Shown here one piece after another: positions 16,973 to 25,317 of a DNA stretch of 64,000 nt; the first letter of the stretch is position 1, and the number at the start of each line of letters is the position of its first letter. The stretch lies in the NCBI GenBank assembly GCA_021773555.1, contig JAJFKA010000124.1:79803-143802 (forward strand). Direction: 5' to 3'. The notes under the pieces were generated by a model. It saw only the letters and a list, made by a program, of their open reading frames with translations, made no database searches and had not been told where the DNA came from. Both the position numbers and the translations under genes were made by a program. The stretch comes from Gammaproteobacteria bacterium. Lineage in GTDB: Bacteria; Pseudomonadota; Gammaproteobacteria; Pseudomonadales; Azotimanducaceae.

Positions 16973-18456
16973 TAGTCTTCCATCGTTACCCTGATGACCT
17001 CGTCTATCGTCGTCATGCCCGCCAGAATTTTTGATCTGCCATCTTCACGAATTCCCGTCGTGCGGGTTCTGGCGCGCTCCTCCAGATCAAGTTCGGAAGC
17101 GCCGCTATGAATCATACGGCGCATTTCATCATCCACCAGCACAACCTCGTAGATTCCGACACGGCCCTTATAACCCTCATGCGCACATTGATCACAACCA
17201 ATCGCCCGGTGCAGGGTTGGAGGACCCGACGGATCGACCTTCAAAAACTCACATTCATAATCATCAGCTTCGTAAGATTCGCTGCAGGCTTTACACAACG
17301 TCCTCACCAGACGCTGAGCCACCAGACCAATCACACTGTTACTCAGTAAATAGGGCTGGACACCCATGTTTTCGAGTCGGGTCAGCGCACCTACCGCGGT
17401 ATTGGTGTGAATCGTCGATAACACCAGGTGACCGGTCAGACTTGCCTGTACTGATGTATCGGCGGTTTCATAGTCACGAATCTCACCCACCATAACCACA
17501 TCCGGGTCCTGACGAAGAATTGCCCGCAAACCCTTGGCAAATGTCATATCTGCCTTGGTATTAACCTGTGTCTGGCCAACACCTTCAACGTCATATTCGA
17601 TCGGATCTTCTACTGTCAGTATGTTTCGGCTTCGGTCGTTGAGTTTGTCGAGGCAAGCGTACAGGGTTGTCGATTTACCCGAACCGGTGGGTCCGGTTAC
17701 CAGAATAATACCGTGCGGCTTGGCGACCAGGGCTGCCATATTCTTAAGATCCTGCTCGCTCATACCCAGATGGCCAAGATCGCGTCGACCTTCCTGCTTA
17801 TCGAGCAGACGCATCACGACGCGTTCACCGTTACTTGCCGGGATCGTCGACACCCGGACGTCTACCTCCTTGCCACCAACCTTTACCGAAATTCTGCCAT
17901 CTTGTGGCAGCCGCTTTTCAGCAATATCCAGTCGTGCCATGACCTTAATCCTGGACACCAGCAAGGGCGCGAGCTTGCGGCGGGGACTGACGACTTCGCG
18001 CAACATCCCGTCAACCCTGAAGCGAATAACCAGTCTGGACTCGTAGGTTTCAACATGGATGTCCGATGCACCTACCTTAACGGCCTCGGTCAGCAGACTG
18101 TTGATCAGTTTGATAATGGGTGCGTCATCTTCCTGTTCCAGCAAATCCCCGGTTTCAGGAATAAGATCCGCAATACTGCCCAGATCCATACCCTCCCCAA
18201 GGTCTTCGATCATCTGCATGGCTTCGCCGGAATCATTCTCGTAGGCCAGCGACAGATTGCGGTCAAAGGTTGGCCCATCGACCTGCCGAAAGCTCAGCGC
18301 TTCCGGCACGAATCGTGAGACCTCAGCGAAAACCTGCAGGCTTAACCTGTTTTTATGCAACACCGCCAGTCCGGAGTTCTCATCTGGCACCAGAATTACC
18401 TCATGGCGTTTAGCGAACCCGAATGGCAGGCGTGGAATGTTAGCGAGCTCAGACAT
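16972..18456 (-). CDS. gspE: Type II secretion ATPase GspE
   Basis: 494 residues. The N-terminal domain (about 1-130) contacts GspL; the ATPase core carries Walker A GPTGSGKSTTLYA near residue 255, the Asp box DPIEYDVEGVGQTQV, Walker B RAILRQDPDVVMVGEIRD and the His box HLVLSTIHTNTA. A four-cysteine zinc finger is seen near the C-terminus (CKAC ... CDQC), as in GspE and not in PilB-only lineages. It is the first gene of the operon, with a 274-base AT-rich divergent space before it. gspC and gspD, which lie beside gspE in many genomes, are absent here. Confidence 0.95.
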   Translation of the reverse strand: MSELANIPRLPFGFAKRHEVILVPDENSGLAVLHKNRLSLQVFAEVSRFVPEALSFRQVDGPTFDRNLSLAYENDSGEAMQMIEDLGEGMDLGSIADLIPETGDLLEQEDDAPIIKLINSLLTEAVKVGASDIHVETYESRLVIRFRVDGMLREVVSPRRKLAPLLVSRIKVMARLDIAEKRLPQDGRISVKVGGKEVDVRVSTIPASNGERVVMRLLDKQEGRRDLGHLGMSEQDLKNMAALVAKPHGIILVTGPTGSGKSTTLYACLDKLNDRSRNILTVEDPIEYDVEGVGQTQVNTKADMTFAKGLRAILRQDPDVVMVGEIRDYETADTSVQASLTGHLVLSTIHTNTAVGALTRLENMGVQPYLLSNSVIGLVAQRLVRTLCKACSESYEADDYECEFLKVDPSGPPTLHRAIGCDQCAHEGYKGRVGIYEVVLVDDEMRRMIHSGASELDLEERARTRTTGIREDGRSKILAGMTTIDEVIRVTMED

Positions 18457-18730
18457 CTTCTTTCATCATGGTTTGGATTAATAATATGTTTTATGTTGTT
18501 GTTTAATATACACTAATGAAAACATTTTTAGTTCTTCAAAAAAATTTCGAGCAATCCAAAACGAATAATACAGGGCGCTTTTGGAATTATTAACGTAATG
18601 GATTCCATCATTAACAAATTCGTTTTACCATAACTATCGTTTATGAAAATCTAAAACACTGATTCAGAAGGATGATACAGCTTGCACCCGGACCGAATTT
18701 GATGATCATCAATATTAGCAGGATAGCGAC
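18457..18730 (+). promoter_or_regulatory. AT-rich divergent intergenic region between gspE and the LysR gene
   Basis: 274 bases with clearly higher A+T than the neighbours, no ORF, and multiple TATAAT-like words in both directions, so no single promoter can be chosen. It must hold the gspE operon promoter on the minus strand and the lysR promoter on the plus strand. A 14-base palindrome near the LysR side is listed separately. Confidence 0.6.
18699..18712. promoter_or_regulatory. Perfect 14-base palindrome, candidate LysR-type operator
   Basis: TTGATGATCATCAA is a perfect inverted repeat that satisfies the T-N11-A rule of LysR binding sites. It lies 18 bases before the lysR ATG, where bound protein would repress its own gene, and could also influence the divergent gspE operon. 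Confidence 0.5.
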
Positions 18731-19657
18731 ATGAAATTGAGTGATGTAGACCTCAATCTGTTTGTCGTCTTCGATGCAATCTATACAGAGGGGAACCTGA
18801 CCCGGGCAGGCGAGATAATCGGGATTACCCAACCAGCAGTGTCAAATTCTCTCTCCCGGTTGCGCAACCTGTTCGATGACCCCTTGTTTGTTCGAACTGC
18901 CGAAGGCATGGTGCCGACGCCGGTCGCACAAAACATCATCGGTTCAGTCAGACAGGCGCTTGGACTGATTCGTTCCAGTGTCCAGGAAAGCGAAACCTTC
19001 GATCCAATGGTTTCGGATAAACGTTTTCGCGTCTCGATGACGGACCTGTCTCAGGCAATCATCTTACCCTGGCTGTTTAGCCGCATTAAAAACGAGGCCC
19101 CGCTTATCTCGATCGATTGTTACCATGTTCACCGTCGGGATATGAATATTGAACTCGCATCGGGAAACCTGGACCTCGCAATCGACATTCCCATGATTCC
19201 TGATCCCCAGATAAGGCAGGCACCGCTGTTTTCTCATCCGCATGTTTGCGTGGTCCACAAGAGCCACCCTCTGGTCAACGAAAACATGGACCTAAACACC
19301 TATCTGGCACTCAAACATATTCACATTTCGTCACGCCGAGGTGGACTCGGTCAGGTAGACCTCACCCTTGGCAAGATGGGCCAAAAGCGCAATATTGCTT
19401 TACGCACACAACATTACTTTGCGACGCCGGAACTCGTAACCCGGACAGAACTCGCACTGACGGTACCGAGAATATTTGCAGACTTTATTGTCAACAACGC
19501 TCCCGCCAGATATCTGTCACTGCCCTTCGAAGTACCCAATCTCGAATCCTATCTTTACTGGCATGAAAGCACTGATAAGGACCAGGCCAATCAATGGATG
19601 CGTAATCTGCTCCTGACATTACCTACCAAGCTCCACGCCCAGGTATCCGCTAGTTAA
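18731..19657 (+). CDS. LysR-family transcriptional regulator
   Basis: 308 residues. The N-terminal winged helix-turn-helix is clear (NLFVVFDAIYTEGNLTRAGE, TQPAVSNSLSRLRNLFDDP, LFVRTAEGM), followed by the periplasmic-binding-protein-like effector domain. The DPLFVRT block resembles the NodD/LeuO side of the family. AGGA lies 7 bases before the ATG. The divergent neighbour is the T2SS operon and the downstream neighbour, 20 bases away, is aspartate carbamoyltransferase; either could be a target, and the effector is unknown. Confidence 0.9.
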   Translation: MKLSDVDLNLFVVFDAIYTEGNLTRAGEIIGITQPAVSNSLSRLRNLFDDPLFVRTAEGMVPTPVAQNIIGSVRQALGLIRSSVQESETFDPMVSDKRFRVSMTDLSQAIILPWLFSRIKNEAPLISIDCYHVHRRDMNIELASGNLDLAIDIPMIPDPQIRQAPLFSHPHVCVVHKSHPLVNENMDLNTYLALKHIHISSRRGGLGQVDLTLGKMGQKRNIALRTQHYFATPELVTRTELALTVPRIFADFIVNNAPARYLSLPFEVPNLESYLYWHESTDKDQANQWMRNLLLTLPTKLHAQVSAS

Positions 19658-19677
19658 ACTTATGACATAATCCGCAT

Positions 19678-20691
19678 ATGAATTTTGTCGGCAGCCACAT
19701 CCTTTCCGTTTCCCAGTTTGACCGTTCGGCAATCGAGCAGGTGTTCGATGTGGCTGACGATATGGCGCCGTACGCGCACCGACAACGGGTAACACGGGTG
19801 CTTGAAGGTGCCATTCTCGGCAACATGTTTTTCGAGCCCAGCACCCGCACCAGAGTGAGCTTCGGATGTGCGTGGAACCTGCTCGGCGGTGAGGTTCGCG
19901 AAACAACCGAAGTGAAGACTTCCGCCATTGCCAAAGGAGAATCCTTTTACGACACCGCGCGCGTATTAAGTGGTTACAGCGATATGATTGTCATGCGTCA
20001 TCAACAGGAGGGTTCGGTAGAGGAATTCGCCTCGGCAAGCCGGGTCCCGGTGATCAACGGAGGTGACGGAGCCAATGAACATCCCAGTCAGGCTCTGCTA
20101 GACCTTTATACCATCAGAAAAGAAATGGCGGCACGGGGCAAAGGCATCGACCAGCTTCGAATTGCCCTGGTAGGTGACTTGCGCTACGGCCGCGCGGTAC
20201 ATTCCCTGTGCAAACTCCTGTCCCTTTACAGTGACATCCAGTTCATGCTGGTATCCCCACCTGAACTGCGGCTCTCAGATGAATATCTTGACGGCATTCG
20301 AACCGCGGGCCACCAGGTCATCGAATCTGGAGATCTGCAGGCGGGTATCCGGGGCGCCGATATCCTTTATGTGACCCGTACCCAGGAAGAGCGTTTTCCC
20401 AGCCAGCAGGACGCCGACAAGTATCGGGGCCTGTTCCGTCTGAACCAGTCAATCTATACAGAAAACTGCGAACCCAATACCGTCATCATGCACCCCCTGC
20501 CACGAGATTCTCGCGAAGAGGCAAATGAGCTGGATAACGATCTCAATGAAAACCCTAATCTTGCGATTTTTCGCCAGACTGACAATGGTGTACTCATCAG
20601 AATGGCGTTGTTCACGCTCATTCTGGACGTTGTGCACCAGGTCGAGCAGACGGCCAAGGACGTTAACTGGTATACCGCCAAACGCTTTTAG
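19678..20691 (+). CDS. pyrB: Aspartate carbamoyltransferase
   Basis: 337 residues. It condenses carbamoyl phosphate with aspartate, the first committed step of pyrimidine synthesis. Carbamoyl-phosphate motif FEPSTRTRVSF near residue 55, the Lys loop TSAIAKGES near residue 82, GGDGANEHPSQALLDLYT near 135, the aspartate loop around YVTRTQEERF, and HPLPR near 265 are all intact. It is longer than the about 310-residue enterobacterial chain, matching the type found in several marine gammaproteobacteria. No pyrI regulatory-chain gene and no pyrC-like gene follow. Ornithine carbamoyltransferase is excluded by the HPLPR and QEERF loops. Confidence 0.93.
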   Translation: MNFVGSHILSVSQFDRSAIEQVFDVADDMAPYAHRQRVTRVLEGAILGNMFFEPSTRTRVSFGCAWNLLGGEVRETTEVKTSAIAKGESFYDTARVLSGYSDMIVMRHQQEGSVEEFASASRVPVINGGDGANEHPSQALLDLYTIRKEMAARGKGIDQLRIALVGDLRYGRAVHSLCKLLSLYSDIQFMLVSPPELRLSDEYLDGIRTAGHQVIESGDLQAGIRGADILYVTRTQEERFPSQQDADKYRGLFRLNQSIYTENCEPNTVIMHPLPRDSREEANELDNDLNENPNLAIFRQTDNGVLIRMALFTLILDVVHQVEQTAKDVNWYTAKRF

Positions 20692-20799
20692 GTCACGAGC
20701 ACATTGATAAGCGTGGGGCAGTTAAGGCCACGTACCGTCTCGACACCGCCTGCGTTTTTCCATAAGCTGCCAACACGTTAATTCACAGGAAGCACAACC

Positions 20800-21756
20800 A
20801 TGCGCTATAACAATATCCTGGAAACCATCGGCAATACGCCGATTGTAAAAATCAACCATCTGGGACCTGCCAACCAGAACATCTATGCAAAACTCGAGGC
20901 ATTTAACCCGCTGGCCTCAGTTAAAGATCGCCTCGCCATCGCCATCATCGAGGACGCAGAGAAAAGCGGCCAGCTCAGTCCCGGGCAGACTGTCATCGAA
21001 GCGACCTCCGGAAATACCGGGATTGCGCTTGCTATGGTGTGTGCGGCAAAGGGCTACCCTTTTGTTGCTACCATGGTCGAAACCTTTTCGGTGGAACGCA
21101 GAAAAATCATGAAAGCACTGGGTGCCAGAGTTATCCTGACACCGGCGGCTGAGCGAGGCAGTGGAATGGTAAAACGTGCAGAAGCTCTGGCCAGGCAACA
21201 CGGCTGGTTTCTGGCGAGACAATTCGACAATCCCGCCAACCCGGCTTATCACCGGAATACCACCGCACCGGAAATATTGAGAGATTTTGCCGGTGAACAA
21301 CTCGACTATTTTGTCAGCGGCTGGGGTACCGGGGGTACGATTACGGGTGTCGGGCAGGTGCTGAAGGTCGCTCGACCCGAAATCAAAATTATCGGTGCTG
21401 AACCCGAGAGTGCCGCAATGTTGTCCGGCAACGACTGGGCGCCGCACAAGATTCAGGGCTGGACGCCTGATTTTGTACCCAGCGTCCTGGACGCCAGCGT
21501 AATAGATCAACTTGTCCCGGTGAATGATGACGCGGCCATGGCGACCGCCCGGAAACTGGCGGCTGAAGAAGGCATATTCTGTGGAATTTCCAGTGGTGCA
21601 ACCATGACCGCAGCACTCTCGATTGCCGCAGAAGCGGCGCCGGGATCCACTTTCTGCGTCATGCTACCCGATACCGGCGAGCGATATCTCTCGACCCCAT
21701 TGTTCGCGGATATTTCTGAGGACAGCGACGATGAGTGGCTGGCACAGGAGAAGTAA
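20800..21756 (+). CDS. cysM: Cysteine synthase B (O-acetylserine sulfhydrylase)
   Basis: 318 residues. A PLP enzyme making cysteine from O-acetylserine and sulfide or thiosulfate. The PLP lysine lies in PLASVKDRLA (about residue 44), the substrate loop is EATSGNTGIALA, and the phosphate-binding loop is SGWGTGGTITGVG. FSVERRKIMKALGARVILTP and the Arg in the active-site region favour CysM over CysK. It follows pyrB after 108 bases with no clear terminator between, and ends 20 bases before the HAD gene, so read-through is plausible. Confidence 0.92.
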   Translation: MRYNNILETIGNTPIVKINHLGPANQNIYAKLEAFNPLASVKDRLAIAIIEDAEKSGQLSPGQTVIEATSGNTGIALAMVCAAKGYPFVATMVETFSVERRKIMKALGARVILTPAAERGSGMVKRAEALARQHGWFLARQFDNPANPAYHRNTTAPEILRDFAGEQLDYFVSGWGTGGTITGVGQVLKVARPEIKIIGAEPESAAMLSGNDWAPHKIQGWTPDFVPSVLDASVIDQLVPVNDDAAMATARKLAAEEGIFCGISSGATMTAALSIAAEAAPGSTFCVMLPDTGERYLSTPLFADISEDSDDEWLAQEK

Positions 21757-21776
21757 AACTGGGAACACCCTGAACA

Positions 21777-22391
21777 ATGGCCATCCGGACTGTCCTGCTT
21801 GATGCGGACGGCGTTGTGCAATCAACGCCACCCGGCTGGCTGTCCAGAGTGGAATCGCTCATCAGCGATTCCGATAAGCCGGAAGCCTTCCTCGCGGACA
21901 TTTTTGCCGCGGAGTCCCCTTGCCTCACTGGCTGCGATGACTTTCAACCGGCCCTGAAAGCTGTGCTCGCACGGTGGGGGTCTGAGGTGAGCTTTACTAC
22001 GGCGCTGGATTTATGGACAAAAATAGAAGTCTGCCGGCCTGTGCTGGATGTAGTTCGCCACCTGCGTGATACCGGGTACCAGGTAGCGCTGGCTACCAAC
22101 CAACAGCAATATCGCGCCGATTACATGCGCAACGAGCTTGGTTATCAACACCAGTTTGACCGGTTATTTTATTCCTGTGAAATCGGCCACGCGAAGCCAG
22201 CGGCTGCTTATTTTGACCATGTTCTTGAACAACTGGATGAGCTTCCGACACAGGTATTGTTTGTTGATGATCAGCTGAAAAATGTTGCGGCAGCACGGCA
22301 GGCCGGTATGCAAGCGGAACAATTTGATCTTCAGGCTGGCACCACGCAATTTCTCCAGTTGTTGGCCAGGCACGAAGTTGTGATCCATTAG
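21777..22391 (+). CDS. HAD-superfamily hydrolase
   Basis: 204 residues. Haloacid dehalogenase fold with motif I LLDADGVVQ (nucleophile Asp and general acid Asp two residues on), motif II at LATNQQQYR, motif III Lys in GHAKPAAAYF and motif IV VLFVDDQLKN. The helical cap between motifs I and II (about residues 15-80) is of the C1 type found in phosphatases such as YihX-like alpha-glucose-1-phosphate phosphatase, but the substrate cannot be assigned. It begins 20 bases after cysM and ends 12 bases before a methyltransferase on the same strand. Confidence 0.85.
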   Translation: MAIRTVLLDADGVVQSTPPGWLSRVESLISDSDKPEAFLADIFAAESPCLTGCDDFQPALKAVLARWGSEVSFTTALDLWTKIEVCRPVLDVVRHLRDTGYQVALATNQQQYRADYMRNELGYQHQFDRLFYSCEIGHAKPAAAYFDHVLEQLDELPTQVLFVDDQLKNVAAARQAGMQAEQFDLQAGTTQFLQLLARHEVVIH

Positions 22392-22403
22392 GCTGGGAGT
22401 TCC

Positions 22404-23240
22404 ATGGAAGAGCGTATTGCTGCCGAGGCTGGGAGGAGATTGTTTGCCGGGGATATTGCGGCCTATGACCGCGTCCGTCCGCCCTATCCGGACGCATTAT
22501 TCGAATTTCTTGTTCATCACACGGGACTGGCCCCGGAAACCTGCACCGCCGAGATCGGATCCGGCAACGGACTAGCAACGAGGCGCCTCATCGGGTTAGG
22601 CGCAAATCCACTGACAATGATCGAGCCGGACAAACGATTCGCAGCTGTGCTCGAGCCGCTGGCGCGCGGTTTTCCCCGTGTAGACATAAAAATATGCTAC
22701 GAGTCATTCGAACAATTTTCTAATCGGACGAGCGCTGTTTTTGACCTGCTGACAGCAGCGACCAGTTATCACTGGCTCACGTCGCGCAATCGGGTCAACA
22801 ATCTGGGTCGCTGCCTGAGTCCCGGCGGTTGGTCTGCAATCTGGTGGAACTGTTTTCAGGATCTCGAGCAACACGATGACTTCCATGAAGCAACCCAAAC
22901 CATCCTTGGTCATCTCGCCCAGTCACCTTCGGAAGGTTCCAGTGAAGTGCCATTCGCGCTCGATACTGAAGCTCGTTGTGCGGAGTTACAACGTGGCAAT
23001 ATTTTTAAAGCGCCGGTGTACGAGATGTTCAAGTGGTATCTTGACCTCAGCAGCGCCGACATGCGCGGCCTTTACAGCACCTTTTCTCCCATCAGCCGAT
23101 TGCCTCCAGACGAAAAAGCATCGACCCTCGATGCGCTCACCAGGGTTGCCGACGAGCAATTCGGCGGCGTCGTTCGACGCAACATGACCTCCATTATCTA
23201 TGTGTCACAAAAAAAGCCGGTGAATCACCAGGCCATTTAA
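22404..23240 (+). CDS. Class I SAM-dependent methyltransferase
   Basis: 278 residues. The SAM-binding motif I is AEIGSGNGLATRRL near residue 50 with the acidic loop MIEPDKRF following, and the motif II region is VFDLLTAATSYHWL. The AYDRVRPPYPDALF start resembles the family that includes yeast Trm9-distant and YafE/UbiE-like small-molecule methyltransferases. Substrate unknown. Convergent with the etfA gene; the 70 bases between hold an A-run but no convincing hairpin. Confidence 0.82.
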   Translation: MEERIAAEAGRRLFAGDIAAYDRVRPPYPDALFEFLVHHTGLAPETCTAEIGSGNGLATRRLIGLGANPLTMIEPDKRFAAVLEPLARGFPRVDIKICYESFEQFSNRTSAVFDLLTAATSYHWLTSRNRVNNLGRCLSPGGWSAIWWNCFQDLEQHDDFHEATQTILGHLAQSPSEGSSEVPFALDTEARCAELQRGNIFKAPVYEMFKWYLDLSSADMRGLYSTFSPISRLPPDEKASTLDALTRVADEQFGGVVRRNMTSIIYVSQKKPVNHQAI

Positions 23241-23310
23241 GTAAACCCAGCCACAAAAAAAAGCGGATTTCTCCCCTTTCCGATTTGTCTTAACCTGGCA
23301 GTTGGACCGA

Positions 23311-24240
23311 CTACAACATCGAATCCAACTCGGGTACGGCCTTAAACAGGTCCGCAACCAGTCCATAGTCAGCAACCTGGAAAATTGGCGCATCCTCGTC
23401 CTTGTTAATGGCCACAATTACCTTACTGTCCTTCATGCCCGCCAGATGTTGAATGGCGCCGCTAATTCCCACTGCAATGTAGAGGTCAGGGGCAACAATT
23501 TTACCCGTCTGCCCAACCTGCATATCGTTCGGGACAAATCCTGCATCAACCGCTGCACGCGATGCACCAATAGCCGCGCCAAGTTTGTCGGCAACCGATT
23601 CCAGCAGGGCAAAATTTTCGCCGTTCTGCATACCCCGGCCACCGGAAATGATGATGCTCGCCGCAGTCAGTTCCGGGCGTTCAAGCTTGACAATTTCCTC
23701 TTTGACAAAACTCGACAACCCTGGGTCTTTAACGATATCCACGTTTTCAATCGTCGCACTTCCACCCTCGGCAGCTACTGGATCAAATGCTGTACCCCGG
23801 ACAGTCAGGACCTTGATTGCATCACTCGACTGAACCGTGGCAATAGCATTGCCTGCATAAATGGGTCGCTCGAACGTGTCGGCGCTAACAACACCGCTAA
23901 TGTCTGAAATCTGGGCAACATCCAGTAACGCTGCAACCCTGGGCAGAAAATTTTTCCCGGAAGTTGTGGTCGCTGTCATTATGTGGGAATAGTCCGGGCC
24001 CAGGGCCACAACCAATTCTGCAATATTTTCAGCAAGGTCATGTGCATAGGCAGCATTGTCTGCGAGTAAAACCCGGGTGACACCGGCTATCTTTGCGGCG
24101 GCAGCGGCAGCATCAGCGGCCCCGGACCCGGCGATCAGGACGTCGATATCACCACCAATTGCCTCAGCAGCTGCGATTGTTACCAGCGTGGATGGCTTAA
24201 CTGATGCATTGTCATGGTCTGCTATAACCAGGATACTCAT
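23311..24240 (-). CDS. etfA: Electron transfer flavoprotein alpha subunit
   Basis: 309 residues. The N-terminal half is the ETF alpha/beta fold ([18 protein letters not shown]). The C-terminal FAD domain has [48 protein letters not shown] and [12 protein letters not shown], all diagnostic. With EtfB it accepts electrons from acyl-CoA dehydrogenases and passes them to ETF-ubiquinone oxidoreductase, encoded divergently next door. Its ATG overlaps the etfB stop by 4 bases. Confidence 0.96.
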   Translation of the reverse strand: MSILVIADHDNASVKPSTLVTIAAAEAIGGDIDVLIAGSGAADAAAAAAKIAGVTRVLLADNAAYAHDLAENIAELVVALGPDYSHIMTATTTSGKNFLPRVAALLDVAQISDISGVVSADTFERPIYAGNAIATVQSSDAIKVLTVRGTAFDPVAAEGGSATIENVDIVKDPGLSSFVKEEIVKLERPELTAASIIISGGRGMQNGENFALLESVADKLGAAIGASRAAVDAGFVPNDMQVGQTGKIVAPDLYIAVGISGAIQHLAGMKDSKVIVAINKDEDAPIFQVADYGLVADLFKAVPELDSML

Positions 24241-24989
24241 GAGATCACCTTCGCTTCATTTCTTAGTTTGTCGACCAGTTCTTCTACCGACTCAACGATA
24301 ATGCCCGCCTTACGTGATGCGGGTGGTTCAACCTTAAGGGTTTTAACTCGCGGCGTGACATCCACACCCAGATCTTCGGGGGTATAAACATCAATGGGCT
24401 TTTTCTTGGCCTTCATGATGTTGGGTAATGATGCATAGCGGGGTTCGTTCAATCGGAGGTCAGTGGTAAGGATTGCCGGCAGCTTGACGGTGATTGTTTC
24501 CGCACCACCGTCTACTTCCCGTGTTACCGTTGCTTCGCCATCGCCCATAACCAGTTGCGAGGCGAAAGTCGCCTGCCCCAGGCCGGCCAAAGCTGCCAGC
24601 ATCTGACCTGTCTGAGAGTTATCACCATCAATCGCCTGTTTACCTGCTATGACCAGCGATGGCTGTTCCTTATCGACAATTGCCTTCAATACCTTGGCGA
24701 TTGCCAGCGGCTGCATGTCCTCGTCAGTTTCTACCAGAATGCCACGATCTGCGCCTAGTGCGAGCGCTGTCCTGATTTGTTCCTGGCAGGCACTCGTACC
24801 AACGGAGACCACAATCACCTCCTCTGCGGTACCAGCTTCGCGAAGCCTGACTGCTTCTTCGATGGCTATTTCATCGAATGGGTTAAGCGACATCTTGACA
24901 TTATTTAAATCTACGCCGGTGTTGTCACTAAGCACGCGAATATTCACGTTATAGTCAACGACACGTTTGGCAGCTACGAGAACTTTCAT
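24237..24989 (-). CDS. etfB: Electron transfer flavoprotein beta subunit
   Basis: 250 residues from ATG 24989, chosen because AGAGGAATTGC precedes it and [15 protein letters not shown] is the standard EtfB N-terminus; an upstream ATG at 25070 adds 27 unrelated residues. The signature [24 protein letters not shown] and [17 protein letters not shown] (AMP-binding side) are present. The C-terminal recognition loop, which contacts partner dehydrogenases, is in [12 protein letters not shown]. First gene of the etfBA operon. Confidence 0.96.
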   Translation of the reverse strand: MKVLVAAKRVVDYNVNIRVLSDNTGVDLNNVKMSLNPFDEIAIEEAVRLREAGTAEEVIVVSVGTSACQEQIRTALALGADRGILVETDEDMQPLAIAKVLKAIVDKEQPSLVIAGKQAIDGDNSQTGQMLAALAGLGQATFASQLVMGDGEATVTREVDGGAETITVKLPAILTTDLRLNEPRYASLPNIMKAKKKPIDVYTPEDLGVDVTPRVKTLKVEPPASRKAGIIVESVEELVDKLRNEAKVIS

Positions 24990-25317
24990 GCAATTCCTCT
25001 GCTCGTGATTAGAAATGGTCAGGGATTTCGCACCCATCTTTGCGTTACCAGACAAATTGCCGGACAACAAATATTCGTGTGCGGGGCTGTTGCGAAAAGC
25101 GCGTATTCTGCCGGTTTACCTGCGAGTAATCAAGCGTCCCGGATTGTTCCCGAAATCGCGCCGGAGTCTTGTTTTTCGGGTGTTCCGACGAAAATTCGTG
25201 AAATTGATTATCCGCCACCATAGATTTGAGTGATTTCCTTTAGGCAGTGAGTTTTCATACAATACGCACAGTTTTTTCACCTGGATCAGGGAGTGTAGAC
25301 ACGTGGAGAGAGAATCC
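24990..25317. promoter_or_regulatory. Divergent intergenic region between etfB and the ETF-QO gene
   Basis: 328 bases without a supported gene. Two antisense-like open frames cross it but have no ribosome site and no homology I recognise. TACAAT at 25258-25263 is a possible minus-10 box for the oxidoreductase gene, though its minus-35 partner is poor. A shared regulator of both transcripts would be expected to bind here, but no clear operator is visible. Confidence 0.45.

Noticed and set aside
17713..18318. 201-codon plus-strand frame opposite gspE
   Set aside because: Lies wholly antisense to a strongly supported ATPase gene, no ribosome site, no recognisable protein features.
23241..23310. 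Terminator between the methyltransferase and etfA
   Set aside because: An A-run is present but no stable hairpin pairs next to it.
23302..23907. 201-codon plus-strand frame opposite etfA
   Set aside because: Antisense shadow of a clear etfA; high Asn, Arg and Cys content and no motif.
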